Positions 39,856 through 49,076 are shown, numbered from the stretch's first letter. The stretch: 64,000 nt of DNA from Sphingobacteriales bacterium JAD_PAG50586_3 (GCA_023213195.1 CP096135.1:2228842-2292841); one strand, 5' to 3'. Translations and numbers: made by a program. Notes: generated by a model from the letters alone, not told the origin.

Positions 39856-40353
39856 ATGAAAGGAATAATTATTACCCTGTCAATCTTATTTTCGCTTCCG
39901 TTACTTAACGCACAAAAAGGAGCCCATAGCAAAACAGTAAACGATTTGGATATTAACCGCCTTGCAGGTTACTGGTACCAAATAGCCCAGCTGCCTGCAG
40001 AAGATGGTAAGCAACTAAAAAACGTTTGTATTAAGTTTGGTAAAAAAGACAAAGAGCATATTCAGCGCGATGTTATTGGCTATAACGACAAAGGCAGCAA
40101 GGTGAAGGTGAAAAACAACCTTACTTACCTGGGTAGCGGCATGTTTAATGATGACGAGGAAGGCGATATGTTTGTAATACTATCGGTTGATAGTAAATAC
40201 CAAAATATGCTTATTGGCAGTACTGATATGCAATCGTTATGGGTTGTTAGTCGTACTAAAGAAATGAGCCCCAAAACGTATAAAAAGTTGCTTGCAAAAG
40301 CTGATGCTTTAAACTACGATGTTGCCGATGTGCAGTTGGTAAGTCAAAAATAA
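39856..40353 (+). CDS. Divergent lipocalin-like protein, exported
   Basis: 165 residues with a signal peptide ending LNAQ. The lipocalin motif is degenerate (LAGYWYQIAQLPAEDGKQL), but the barrel pattern and the closing SLWVVSRTKEMSPKTYK ... YDVADVQLV match the neighbouring paralogue at 39183, whose C-terminus is almost the same. Last of the plus-strand trio. Confidence 0.82.
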   Translation: MKGIIITLSILFSLPLLNAQKGAHSKTVNDLDINRLAGYWYQIAQLPAEDGKQLKNVCIKFGKKDKEHIQRDVIGYNDKGSKVKVKNNLTYLGSGMFNDDEEGDMFVILSVDSKYQNMLIGSTDMQSLWVVSRTKEMSPKTYKKLLAKADALNYDVADVQLVSQK

Positions 40354-40378
40354 ACGGCTTATACGATATTTAGCTTTT

Positions 40379-40410
40379 AAGCGAATGGGGTTTCCTGTTC
40401 GCTTTTTTTA
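40379..40410 (+). terminator. Rho-independent terminator of the lipocalin cluster
   Basis: AAGCGAA / TTCGCTT stem with a 12-base loop and a long T-tract, 25 bases after the last lipocalin stop codon. Confidence 0.75.
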
Positions 40411-40442
40411 TAATAAAAAGGGAGATTTTGGCACTAAGTTAA

Positions 40443-40542
40443 ATTGTCATTCCTGCGAAGGCAGGAATCTTACCAAGCTGTTGCTTTGGAAACAACTCTC
40501 CCTTGTAAAGGAGTACCTCGCGTAGCGAGGGGAGGGATTTTT
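40443..40542. repeat. Intergenic hairpin repeats
   Basis: TTGTCATTCCTGCGAAGGCAGGAATCT hairpin (40445-40470; described in parts: ATTCCTGC / GCAGGAAT), then the two-hairpin unit CTCCCTTG...AAGGAG, CCTCGCGTAGCGAGG, GGAGGGATTTT (40497-40541), almost identical to 31043-31090. Confidence 0.6.
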
Positions 40543-40604
40543 TGATTATTGTCTTATGAGACGTAACTCCTCCTTTTAGATTTTTAGTTTTTAACTTATA
40601 GTTT

Positions 40605-41912
40605 TTAGTTACCCTTCACGTCCATTTCGTCGCGGAGGGCTTCGCCGAGGAGGTTGAGGGATGTTACGGTAAGGAAAACGGCCAAGCCGGGGAATACTAC
40701 CAACCACCAGGCGCTAAAGTTGTTGCGGCCTTCGGCCAACATGCTGCCCCAGGTTACATCGTTCACCTGAAAGGCACCTAAAAATGATAAGCCTGACTCT
40801 ATCAATATAGCTGATGCCACACCGAATACCATGCTTACCAAAGCGGGTTGTATAGCATTGGGCAGAGCATGGCGAAAGATAATAGCCACACGTTTCAATC
40901 CCGCTGCCTGCGCAGCAACAATATAATCAAGCTCGCGGATGCGGAGCATCTCGGCGCGGATAAGGCGCGCAATACCTGTCCAGCTGGTTAGACCAATCAC
41001 TACAATTATAACCCCCAGCAGCTTTTGTGTAATGGCTGCAATGGCTATAATCAGGATAATGCCGGGGATGGAGATAATGGTTTCTATAGTGCGGGTTACC
41101 CAGGTATCAATAGGTATGGCTACTTGAGTTTTAAAGAAGTCTATGCGTCCAATAGAATACCTGAACAAAACCATTATGAGCCATACAATAGCTACGAAAA
41201 TCAGCAGGCTTAAAATCAACTGTAACGCAAAGTAAAGTATAGAACTGTTCAACGCATTGGATAATGCAGCAGAACGCACATAAAAGGCATAAAACCATGC
41301 AGGGATTAATGCTACATACATGCCCCATAAACCTGCGCGGGAAGTCCGTAAACCGCTATCACCAAAGTAACCGGCTAAAGCGCCTAATAGTATACCCAAG
41401 AATGATGCAATCAACATAGAGAATATTCCCACGCTTAATGATATGCGCACTCCGTGGATAAGTCCGGCTAAGGTATCATCGCCACGAACGCCTGTGCCCA
41501 AAAGGTGTTTAAAACGGGCGGGCATGGGTTCTGTTTTACCATCGGCGGTGCGGAAGAGTTGGTCTTTGCCCGGGGCTACATAGTCGGCATTCATTAAATC
41601 ACTGCGGCCGGGTGAGTAGGGGATAAGCGGCCATAGGGCGCTCTCCAGCTTCATCTGTTTCCAGTCGGCCTCTTCAATATCAATGTCCTCGGTTTGCTTG
41701 GTAACAGGGTCGGTAACGGTGTACTTTATTTTAGCTGTAAAGGCAGGGTAAAACGTTTGTCCCTTATACACCGCATACAACGGCTTGTGGTTGGCAATAA
41801 ACGGTGCTAGCAGGGCAAGTGTTGTAAGCACACATAAAAACACCATAGCGGCCATGGCAAAGCGGTTTCGCTTAAGCCTGCGCCATAGGGTTATATGTTG
41901 CCAGGTTGCCAT
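40605..41912 (-). CDS. Peptide ABC transporter permease, OppC/DppC-like
   Basis: 435 residues. An N-terminal membrane helix with basic flank (WRRLKRNRFAMAAMVFL) is followed by a periplasmic insertion of about 110 residues, then the permease core with the EAA-loop signature (AAQAAGLKRVAIIFRHALPNAIQP) and GLSFLG ... WGSMLAEGR, typical of OppC/DppC. It forms the inner-membrane channel with the OppB-like protein encoded immediately upstream (no gap). Third gene of the importer operon; no ATPase follows. Confidence 0.9.
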   Translation of the reverse strand: MATWQHITLWRRLKRNRFAMAAMVFLCVLTTLALLAPFIANHKPLYAVYKGQTFYPAFTAKIKYTVTDPVTKQTEDIDIEEADWKQMKLESALWPLIPYSPGRSDLMNADYVAPGKDQLFRTADGKTEPMPARFKHLLGTGVRGDDTLAGLIHGVRISLSVGIFSMLIASFLGILLGALAGYFGDSGLRTSRAGLWGMYVALIPAWFYAFYVRSAALSNALNSSILYFALQLILSLLIFVAIVWLIMVLFRYSIGRIDFFKTQVAIPIDTWVTRTIETIISIPGIILIIAIAAITQKLLGVIIVVIGLTSWTGIARLIRAEMLRIRELDYIVAAQAAGLKRVAIIFRHALPNAIQPALVSMVFGVASAILIESGLSFLGAFQVNDVTWGSMLAEGRNNFSAWWLVVFPGLAVFLTVTSLNLLGEALRDEMDVKGN

Positions 41913-43463
41913 TTATTTTTTGCGGTTGTAGCTAATGCGTGGGTCGGCAATGGCATATAAAATATCCTGCACCAATAATCCGATAATAGTTAACACAGCA
42001 GTAAGCGTTAGCATAGCCATGATAACGGGATAGTCTTGCCCAAGTATAGCACGGTAGGTTTCAAAACCCATACCCGGTAGTGTGAAAACTGTCTCTAATA
42101 TCACCGAGCCACCAATAGCGTATGGGAACACATTTGCCAGCACGGTAATGAGCGGCAGCAGCGAGTTACGGAATGCATGCCTCCACACTACTTTGTTTTG
42201 CGGTAAGCCCTTTGCACGGGCGGTGGTAATGTAATCCTGCTTGATGTTTTCTAAAACCGATACTCGTAATGTACGCGACAAAAACGCTAACGATGAATAC
42301 GTAAAACATATCAACGGCAATACAATATAGGGCAATGATATGAGGAACTTTTCGAAGATGTTAGCATCTACAGGGTAGCCCTGTGCGGGTTTAATGCCCG
42401 ATGTTTCAAACCAATATAAGGTATCAGGGTTGGCAAAGCACATCAACAACAAGGTAGCCAACCAAAACGATGGCATAGAGTAGAGCAGGAAAAGTACAAC
42501 TGAACTTACCCTGTCGAACCAGCTGTTCTTTTTTACCGCGGCATATACACCTAACGGAATACTGATGAGGTAGGCTAAGAATATCCCACCTAAACTAAAC
42601 AGTAACGTGAACCCAATATGTGATGCGATAATTTTACCTACTTTTTGTCCACTTTGGTACGATGTTCCAAAATCGCCACGGATGGCGCCGAGCATACCAT
42701 CGCCATTGCCAAATAACCAGCGATGGTAGCGGTTATCGGTATGGAAGGAAATGGTGGGGTAAGGAATGCTTGCTGAATGTGTCAATGCTGAAAATGAAGT
42801 ATCTACACCTTTTGAATAAAAAGACCTATAATTTGACGGGAGTTTATTAACCAAATCACTAATATCCTGTAGTTGTTGCTTAATTAGTTTTTCGTCGTGT
42901 ATTCCTAACAGTTGAACATATTTTTCATTAGTGTATTTTAAATGAGGTAAGAATTCAGGATGATAATGAAAGAAAAAATATGGGTGATAAGAATGATAAG
43001 TAGAAGTTGAAACGGAATCTGGATAAGTAATATAATTATCTGCTGGATTAACCCAACTTAGGGCAATTTGCAATTTGTCTGAAAATTCAGAGGTAAAACT
43101 AATGGCTTCTTTTACTGATAAATAATACTTAGCAACCGCAGGCCAATTCCTATACTCCTCATTTAGTTTCTTAAGCGTTTCGCGCTCACTGCGGTTGGGT
43201 ATACGCTCTAAGGTATCACACTCATAATTGGCGTTAATAGAGAAATAAAACATGGGCAAATCAAGGCCCAGTTTATGACGCTGTTCGCGGAGTATGTTAT
43301 CGTGCTGTCGGGCGGTAAGCGGCTTGCCACTTTCGCGGGTGCGCATAGCCAGTAATTCTGCGGGGTCTACCGGCGCATAATCATTCAGTAAAAAACCTAA
43401 AAAGGTAATGAGTATAAGCGATGGTATAAACTGTACTAACCGTTTTAGAATATACCTTACCAA
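41913..43463 (-). CDS. Peptide ABC transporter permease, OppB/DppB-like, with large insertion
   Basis: 516 residues against about 310-340 for usual OppB. TM1 with YILKRLVQFIPSLILITFLGF is followed by an extra region of about 180 residues between TM1 and the usual FDFGTSYQSGQ-like segment (here GDFGTSYQSGQKVG), then the permease core with TTARAKGLPQNKVVWRHAFRNSLLPLI and ETVFTLPGMG. The insertion should lie in the periplasm and may contact the binding protein. It starts 11 bases after the binding-protein gene. Confidence 0.9.
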   Translation of the reverse strand: MVRYILKRLVQFIPSLILITFLGFLLNDYAPVDPAELLAMRTRESGKPLTARQHDNILREQRHKLGLDLPMFYFSINANYECDTLERIPNRSERETLKKLNEEYRNWPAVAKYYLSVKEAISFTSEFSDKLQIALSWVNPADNYITYPDSVSTSTYHSYHPYFFFHYHPEFLPHLKYTNEKYVQLLGIHDEKLIKQQLQDISDLVNKLPSNYRSFYSKGVDTSFSALTHSASIPYPTISFHTDNRYHRWLFGNGDGMLGAIRGDFGTSYQSGQKVGKIIASHIGFTLLFSLGGIFLAYLISIPLGVYAAVKKNSWFDRVSSVVLFLLYSMPSFWLATLLLMCFANPDTLYWFETSGIKPAQGYPVDANIFEKFLISLPYIVLPLICFTYSSLAFLSRTLRVSVLENIKQDYITTARAKGLPQNKVVWRHAFRNSLLPLITVLANVFPYAIGGSVILETVFTLPGMGFETYRAILGQDYPVIMAMLTLTAVLTIIGLLVQDILYAIADPRISYNRKK

Positions 43464-43474
43464 GCTCGTAAATT

Positions 43475-45325
43475 TTAGTTAGGGTTTTCAGCCTTTACCA
43501 TGCTGCCGCTAAGCACCCTAAGGGCGTTAAGCATTACGTTAGGGTTATCGCTAACCATAACCACATTGCCATAGCGTTTGTGTATGGCTACGCAGCGGCG
43601 TGGCGCGTATAAGAAAACATAGGGCTGCTCATCGTACACAATTTTTTGCAGCTTTTTGCTGTATATAATGCGTTGGTCAGCATTGGTGGCATAGCGTATA
43701 GAGTCAATTAGCGCATCAGTTTCGGCATTGCCAAAACCGGTAAGGTTAGACCCGCCCGATGCCCACTCGCGTGTGCTCCAAAGCTGGCTGTAGTCCTCGG
43801 GTTGCGAGTTGCCACCCCATTGGCCAAACACCATATCAAAATCGTGGCTGCTGGCTTTTTTACCAATAAGCGGGGCTTCTATACCTACCATGTTAGCTTT
43901 AACACCGCCTTTTTGCATGCCCTCGGCCATTAGTTTAGCCATATCGGCCACTACAGGGTTACCTGCGGGAAAGTTAAAATCAAATTCCAGTTGTATCTTT
44001 TTGCCATCTACTACTTTATCGCGGATGTTGTCGCCATCGGTATCTTTCCAACCGGCTTCGTCAAGCAGCTTTTTAGCGCCTTCTACATCAAGTGGAAGAG
44101 GTTTAAGCGTACTGTCTACCTCGCCTTTTTTAAGGGGAGATACCATGGTTGCAATGCGGCTACCATTACCTGCACGCACGGTACGGATGATATCATCAAC
44201 CGGAATAAGCATGGCTATAGCACGGCGTACTTTTTTATCGGTAAATAGTTTTTTATGCTTGTTACCATCAGGCTTCATGTTAAAGGCCAAATAGGCCCAA
44301 CCGTAAGCCGGTACTAAATACGAGTGGTAGTTTTTGTTGAAAGCAGGGTCTTTCTGCAACTCTTTCAACGCACGGGTGCTGATGATGTTGGTGCCATCAA
44401 ACTTCTGCGATTTAAACTCCAGCTTTACCGAATTCTCATCACGGTTAAGTTTAAAAATAATTTTCTCTGCAATGCCCTTATCATGCATATCAGCCGTAGG
44501 TAATTTATCAACCCAATGGTTTTTCTTTTTCTCTAAAGTGATACTAATGCCGGGTTCCCAGGCGGTAACTTTATAGGCCCCTAGGCCATTAAAAAATGCA
44601 GCATCAGAACCGTACTTGGCATCGTTAAAATCTTTGGCCCATGCGGTAAGGTCGGCGTTGCCTTTTTTACCTGCGGCGGTAGAAACCGTTTCGCCAAAGC
44701 CATAGTTTGCCAGCACATTGTTTTTATCAAAGTAGCTGCGTTGCAGTATGGGGAAATCGGCCACCAGGTTAACGTTGTTCATGTACTTACGCTTCATCAC
44801 CACGGTAAACTTATTCTTATTTGCAGGGTCAACTACTATGTTGGCAAGGTCTTCAAGGTATACGCGTGCATCGGGGTTTTCAACCAGCGGGCATTTGTTA
44901 GCTTTAAAGGTAAAGAGTACATCGTCTATGGTAAGCGGAGAGCCATCGTCCCACGTAGCACCATCAATCAGTTCGTAAGAGTATTGCAAGCCATCGGCCG
45001 ATACGGTAGGCAGGGCCTTAACCAGTTGTGGGCGTATGGTGCGGTTAAGCAAATCGTTGCTCAACAATGTCATTTGCGTATAGCGGAAAATAAACTCGCG
45101 CTCGGCCGATATACCGTTAGTAGGGTGCAGGTTATCGGGCTGCGATGTAACGTGGAAAATAACGATGTTATCTTTAGACCACGTAGAATCTATGGCTTTA
45201 GTATCGGCAAATTTTATGTAAGAGCCCGTGCTGTCTATAGCAGGACCATCTGCAGTACCATCATTCTTTGGTCCGCAGCCAAAGAGTAATACTGCTAAAA
45301 GTGATATTAATAAGAGGTTACGCAT
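43475..45325 (-). CDS. Peptide ABC transporter substrate-binding lipoprotein
   Basis: 616 residues. The signal peptide ends in a lipobox (AVLLFGC, Cys at residue 17), so the protein is lipid-anchored. The body is an SBP family 5 protein: DNLHPTNGISAEREF, YSYELIDGATWDDGSPLTIDDVLFTFKA, AYKVTAWEPG and VRRAIAMLIPVDDIIRTV. It captures oligopeptides or similar ligands for the OppB/OppC pair. First gene of the operon, divergent from lpxD. Confidence 0.92.
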   Translation of the reverse strand: MRNLLLISLLAVLLFGCGPKNDGTADGPAIDSTGSYIKFADTKAIDSTWSKDNIVIFHVTSQPDNLHPTNGISAEREFIFRYTQMTLLSNDLLNRTIRPQLVKALPTVSADGLQYSYELIDGATWDDGSPLTIDDVLFTFKANKCPLVENPDARVYLEDLANIVVDPANKNKFTVVMKRKYMNNVNLVADFPILQRSYFDKNNVLANYGFGETVSTAAGKKGNADLTAWAKDFNDAKYGSDAAFFNGLGAYKVTAWEPGISITLEKKKNHWVDKLPTADMHDKGIAEKIIFKLNRDENSVKLEFKSQKFDGTNIISTRALKELQKDPAFNKNYHSYLVPAYGWAYLAFNMKPDGNKHKKLFTDKKVRRAIAMLIPVDDIIRTVRAGNGSRIATMVSPLKKGEVDSTLKPLPLDVEGAKKLLDEAGWKDTDGDNIRDKVVDGKKIQLEFDFNFPAGNPVVADMAKLMAEGMQKGGVKANMVGIEAPLIGKKASSHDFDMVFGQWGGNSQPEDYSQLWSTREWASGGSNLTGFGNAETDALIDSIRYATNADQRIIYSKKLQKIVYDEQPYVFLYAPRRCVAIHKRYGNVVMVSDNPNVMLNALRVLSGSMVKAENPN

Positions 45326-45577
45326 TTTCCAACTACAGATTAAAAGGTTCCTTATTGCAAATATAGTTTTTTGTAGTTGCTACAATGCTACATAAATGCT
45401 TAGTTATCGTAAAAAATGTAAATAGGGTGTTGTTAACAATTGCATGGTTGAGAATACTAAAAATAACGTTATTGCGTTTTGCAGGGGTATTGCCCTGCAA
45501 GTTGTTGGCAATGTATTGGTTAAAAAATAAAAACAGGTTAACACAAGTTTGCCGACCTTTGTATAAATTTTTAGTGG

Positions 45578-46519
45578 ATGAAACTATCAAAACCCCATAC
45601 GCTGGCAGAAATAGCAGCTATAGTTGATTGCCGTTTTGTTGGCGATGCGCACCATGTTGTTAGCGGAATAAATGAGATTCACCGTGTTGTTCCGGGCGAT
45701 ATAACCTTTGTTGACCATCCTAAATATGTTGAGAAGTGCCTTAACTCGGCGGCTACAACCATTATTACTAACGATGAAACCCTTACCCCGCCTGCCGGAA
45801 AAGCCCTGATATTTAGCGCGAACCCATTTGAGTCGTACAACTTTTTGGCTAAGTTTTTTATGCCTTTTGAACCTTCTACACAGGCCATAAGCCCCAGCGC
45901 TACAATAGGTGAGGGGACATTGTTGCAGCCCGGTGTAGTAGTAGGTAATCATGCCGTAATAGGCAAAAACTGCATACTACATGCAAACGTAGTAGTATAC
46001 GACTATAGTGTTATTGGTGATAACTGCATTATCCACTCTAACAGCGTTATTGGAGGCGATGCTTTTTATGTAAAAAAGACAGAAACAGGCTACCAGCGCT
46101 GGCACAGTATTGGCCGCGCGGTTATTGAAGATGATGTGGAGATAGGTTCGTGCTGCACAATAGACAGGGGTGTATCGTCTGATACCATAATAGGCAAAGG
46201 CAGCAAGTTGGATAATCAAATTCATGTTGGGCACGATAGTATTATTGGCAAAAACTGCCTGTTTGCCGCGCAGGTAGGTATTGCAGGCGTAGTTGATATT
46301 GAAGACGATGTAATACTTTGGGGCCAGGTTGGTGTATCAAAAGACCTTACCATTGGTCGCGGGGCTGTAGTATATGCCCAAAGCGGTGTGCCTAAGAGCT
46401 TAGATGCAGGCAAGGTGTATTTTGGCAGCCCCGTTGGCGAGGCCAAACATAAGATGCGGGAACTGGCTGCGGCCCAATATTTGCCTGAGTTAATAAGAAG
46501 AATGAAAGAGCAAGAGTAA
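45578..46519 (+). CDS. lpxD: LpxD-like acyltransferase
   Basis: 313 residues. An N-terminal LpxD uridine-binding-like region (about 1-100: SGINEIHRVVPGDITFVDHPKYVE) is followed by a left-handed beta-helix of hexapeptide repeats (IGEGTLLQPGVVVGNHAVIG, IGDNCIIHSNSVIGGDAF) with the catalytic His region NQIHVGHDSIIGKNC. LpxD adds the N-linked 3-hydroxyacyl chain in lipid A synthesis. It is slightly shorter than E. coli LpxD; Bacteroidota often carry a second LpxD-like paralogue, and this could be that one. Its stop overlaps the next start (TAATG). Confidence 0.85.
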   Translation: MKLSKPHTLAEIAAIVDCRFVGDAHHVVSGINEIHRVVPGDITFVDHPKYVEKCLNSAATTIITNDETLTPPAGKALIFSANPFESYNFLAKFFMPFEPSTQAISPSATIGEGTLLQPGVVVGNHAVIGKNCILHANVVVYDYSVIGDNCIIHSNSVIGGDAFYVKKTETGYQRWHSIGRAVIEDDVEIGSCCTIDRGVSSDTIIGKGSKLDNQIHVGHDSIIGKNCLFAAQVGIAGVVDIEDDVILWGQVGVSKDLTIGRGAVVYAQSGVPKSLDAGKVYFGSPVGEAKHKMRELAAAQYLPELIRRMKEQE

Positions 46520-48240
46520 TGACAAACTATTATTTCAGTTATAAAAATGCATCTACACAGTATGTAGATATTGAGGTTACAATACAGGCGGGCGGTGTAA
46601 ATATGCTATCGCTGCAACTGCCTGCATGGCGCCCCGGTAGGTACGAGCTTGGCAACTTTGCTAAGAACATCCGCAACTTTACTGTGGTAGATTTACAGGG
46701 CAATACGCTGGCTTTTGAAAAAGTAACCAAAGACTGTTGGGAGGTTGAAACCAACGGAGCCGAAACCATTACCGTAAAATATAGCTACTACGCCAACCAG
46801 CTTAATGCGGGTTCTACGTGGTTAGACAGCACCCAACTGTATGTTAACCCCGTAAACTGTTGTGTATATGTTGCAGGCATGGAAAATTACCCTTGCCGTG
46901 TAGAGGTTGATGTGCCACGCAACTATAAACTGGCCTGCGGCGAAAAACATACCGAAGAGTTCAGCGATACGGGTGTAAAACTGATTTTTGAAACCGAAGA
47001 TTTTGACCGCCTGGCCGATACGCCCTTTATAGCATCGGGCAGTATGAAGCACGATTCGTATGAGGAAGCCGGAACACTATTCCACCTGTGGTTTGTTGGT
47101 GAATGTAAGCCCCACTTTGATAAAATAAAGAGCGATTTTAAAGCCTTTACCGCCAAGCAACTGGAGGTTATGGGTAGCATTCCTGTTAAAGAATACCACT
47201 TTTATTTTCAAATACTGCCCACACCATTTCACCACGGGGTAGAGCATTTAACCAGCACGGTTATTGGCCTTGGCCCATCGTACAAGCTAATGATGGGCGA
47301 TGTGTACGAAGACTTTTTAGGTGTCTCATCGCACGAGTTGTTTCATGTTTGGAACATAAAAACCATTCGCCCGGCAGAGATGCTACCCTACGACTTTACC
47401 GGCGAAAACTACTTTACCACGGGCTTTGTGGCCGAGGGTGTTACCACCTACTACGGCGATACCTTTTTGCTTCGTTCTAAGGTATTTAGTAACGATACCT
47501 ATTTTGCCCTGCTGGCCGATACCATTAAGCGCCACTACCACAACTACGCCCGCTACAGCTATTCGGTAGCAGCCTCGGGGTTTGATACGTGGTTAGATGG
47601 TTACGTACCCGGTGTGCCGCACCGCAAGGTGTCTATCTACAACGAGGGCTGCCTTTTGGCCTTTGCGTTAGATGTGCAAATACGCAAACACAGCCACAAC
47701 CAGCATAGTCTGGACGATGTTATGCGCCGGCTGTACGAAGACTTCGGCCTTAAAAACCGTGGCTACAGTGCCAACGATTATAAAGCCCTTGCCGAGGTTG
47801 CCGCAGGGGTTAGCTTTGATGATTTCTTTACCGATTATATATTCGGCACCAAACCCTATAACGATATATTAACCGAAAGCCTTGCATACCTTGGCTTGGA
47901 GTTGGTTGAAAAGCCATCGGCACAATATAACGAGCGTGTATTTGGTTTTAAAACCGATAGCGGTAAAGTAGCCATTGTAGCACCACATTCTCCTGCCGAA
48001 AAAGCCGGACTGATGATAGGCGATAGCCTTGTAGCTGTTAACGGTTACACCGGCAGCTTTAACGACTGGTTTAACTACTTTGCCTGCGAAACCGTGAAGC
48101 TAACCGTTAACACCGGCGGTGTACTGCGCGATGTTATGCTGCACCCTTGCAAAGAACAGTACTATCCAACTTATTCAATCAAAATGTTAGAGAACTCTAC
48201 TGCAGAGCAATTGGAGGCGTTTGAAAGGTGGTCGTCTTAA
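46519..48240 (+). CDS. M61 family metallopeptidase with PDZ domain
   Basis: 573 residues, no signal peptide. The N-terminal beta domain starts with YYFSYKNASTQYVDIEVTI and LQLPAWRPGRYELGNFAKNI, typical of M61 (glycyl aminopeptidase family). The zinc site is HELFHVWN (His at residues 272 and 276) with the third ligand Glu in FVAEGVTTYYGD. A C-terminal PDZ domain (about 480-550: VAIVAPHSPAEKAGLMIGDSL) follows. It probably trims peptides starting with small residues. Coupled to lpxD by a TAATG overlap. Confidence 0.92.
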   Translation: MTNYYFSYKNASTQYVDIEVTIQAGGVNMLSLQLPAWRPGRYELGNFAKNIRNFTVVDLQGNTLAFEKVTKDCWEVETNGAETITVKYSYYANQLNAGSTWLDSTQLYVNPVNCCVYVAGMENYPCRVEVDVPRNYKLACGEKHTEEFSDTGVKLIFETEDFDRLADTPFIASGSMKHDSYEEAGTLFHLWFVGECKPHFDKIKSDFKAFTAKQLEVMGSIPVKEYHFYFQILPTPFHHGVEHLTSTVIGLGPSYKLMMGDVYEDFLGVSSHELFHVWNIKTIRPAEMLPYDFTGENYFTTGFVAEGVTTYYGDTFLLRSKVFSNDTYFALLADTIKRHYHNYARYSYSVAASGFDTWLDGYVPGVPHRKVSIYNEGCLLAFALDVQIRKHSHNQHSLDDVMRRLYEDFGLKNRGYSANDYKALAEVAAGVSFDDFFTDYIFGTKPYNDILTESLAYLGLELVEKPSAQYNERVFGFKTDSGKVAIVAPHSPAEKAGLMIGDSLVAVNGYTGSFNDWFNYFACETVKLTVNTGGVLRDVMLHPCKEQYYPTYSIKMLENSTAEQLEAFERWSS

Positions 48241-48252
48241 TCAAAGAATAAT

Positions 48253-48306
48253 GTCCCCCTTATGGAGGGGTGGTCTCGTTTTAAACGAGACCGGAGGAGG
48301 TCTTTT
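48253..48306. repeat. Two-hairpin repeat, left flank of the DUF559 gene
   Basis: GTCCCCCTTATGGAGGGGTG, then GGTCTCG...CGAGACC, then GGAGGAGGTCTTTTA. The outer parts are repeated in inverted orientation at 48703-48747 on the other side of the gene. Confidence 0.7.
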
Positions 48307-48688
48307 ATAAATTATCTTCTAATCTTTCTATAGCCAACTCTATTTCCTTTTTTACAAGCTCTATATTTTTTAAAACATCATCATCCTTAAACCTTAATAC
48401 AGTAAAACCCGCTTCTTCCAAAGATTTTGTTTTTGTATAATCCCGAGCTATACTATCCTCATGTGTAACCCCATCAACTTCTATTACCAATTTTAAGGGC
48501 TTACACATAAAATCAGCAATATAGTTTAGCACAGGTCGCTGCCTGTTAAATGTATAACCTCTCATTTGCTTGCCTCTTAACACATACTTCCATAGCGTAG
48601 CTTCTGCTTTTGTGCCCTCATTTCGGTGTTGTTTAGCATAGCTTTTAAGGTTTGTGTTGTAATGTTCTACAAAAGGAGTTTTTTCCAT
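48305..48688 (-). CDS. DUF559 endonuclease-like protein
   Basis: 127 residues. It has the DUF559 pattern: EATLWKYVLRGKQMRGYTFNRQ (about 29-50), the nuclease-like core IADFMCKPLKLVIEVDGVTH (Asp, then Glu-x-Asp) and a C-terminal GFTVLRFKDDDVL. This is the Vsr/PD-(D/E)XK nuclease fold in miniature. The gene is AT-rich and bounded by inverted copies of the two-hairpin repeat. No methyltransferase is nearby, so a mismatch-repair Vsr role is not supported. I infer a link to mobility of the flanking repeats, but this is unproven. Confidence 0.85.
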   Translation of the reverse strand: MEKTPFVEHYNTNLKSYAKQHRNEGTKAEATLWKYVLRGKQMRGYTFNRQRPVLNYIADFMCKPLKLVIEVDGVTHEDSIARDYTKTKSLEEAGFTVLRFKDDDVLKNIELVKKEIELAIERLEDNL

Positions 48689-48702
48689 ACCACAATTATA
48701 GC

Positions 48703-48747
48703 ATAAAAAACCTCCCCCGCCCTGCGGGCACCCCTCCGCGAGGGGGA
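48703..48747. repeat. Two-hairpin repeat, right flank of the DUF559 gene (inverted)
   Basis: Reverse complement reads GTCCCCCTCGCGGAGGGGTG, then GCCCGCAGGGC, then GGGGGAGGTTTTTTA, the inverted counterpart of 48253-48306 with a different central hairpin. Confidence 0.7.
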
Positions 48748-48764
48748 CAAAAATACTGCGTAGC

Positions 48765-48806
48765 TGTCCTCCTTTGGAGGAGGTGGCACGAAGTGCCGGA
48801 GGAGGT
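48765..48806. repeat. Two-hairpin repeat, additional copy
   Basis: GTCCTCCTTTGGAGGAGGTG, GGCACGAAGTGCC, GGAGGAGGT. Plus orientation, directly before the promoter of the next gene. Confidence 0.6.
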
Positions 48807-48817
48807 CAAATAATTAC

Positions 48818-48825
48818 TAATTTTG
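48818..48825 (+). promoter_or_regulatory. -7 promoter box before the mutL-upstream gene
   Basis: TAATTTTG, exact TAnnTTTG match, ends five bases before the ATG at 48831, suggesting a leaderless transcript covering this gene and mutL. Confidence 0.5.
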
Positions 48826-48830
48826 AAGTA

Positions 48831-49076
48831 ATGAAAATCCCATCCTTATTTTCTACCAACAGGGCACGGCCCTTTCACTACACCCCTATATTTAGCAGGG
48901 ATGAGGAAAAGCCTATTGCCAAAAAGGTAGAGGATAAAAACAAGGAGGGGAATAAGTTTAAATTCGCTAGAAAGGCCCAAAACAGTGGTTTATTCCCCTC
49001 GTGGGCGTTAAACCTCTTAGTTCCTGCTGCCATTTTGGCTGCAATAGTTTATTTTTGCCTGATTATTGTTGGCTAG
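48831..49076 (+). CDS. Small membrane protein upstream of mutL
   Basis: 81 residues from ATG 48831 (the longer frame from 48774 runs through a repeat and is not credible). The N-terminus is basic with an Arg-Pro-x-x-x-Tyr-x-Pro pattern ([11 protein letters not shown]), and a single transmembrane helix closes the protein ([20 protein letters not shown]). Similar short proteins sit before mutL in other Bacteroidota; the function is unknown. It ends 10 bases before the mutL start. Confidence 0.75.
   Translation: MKIPSLFSTNRARPFHYTPIFSRDEEKPIAKKVEDKNKEGNKFKFARKAQNSGLFPSWALNLLVPAAILAAIVYFCLIIVG

Noticed and set aside
48305..48688. Vsr-type very-short-patch repair endonuclease
   Set aside because: No cytosine methyltransferase nearby and the motif layout is DUF559, although the fold is related.
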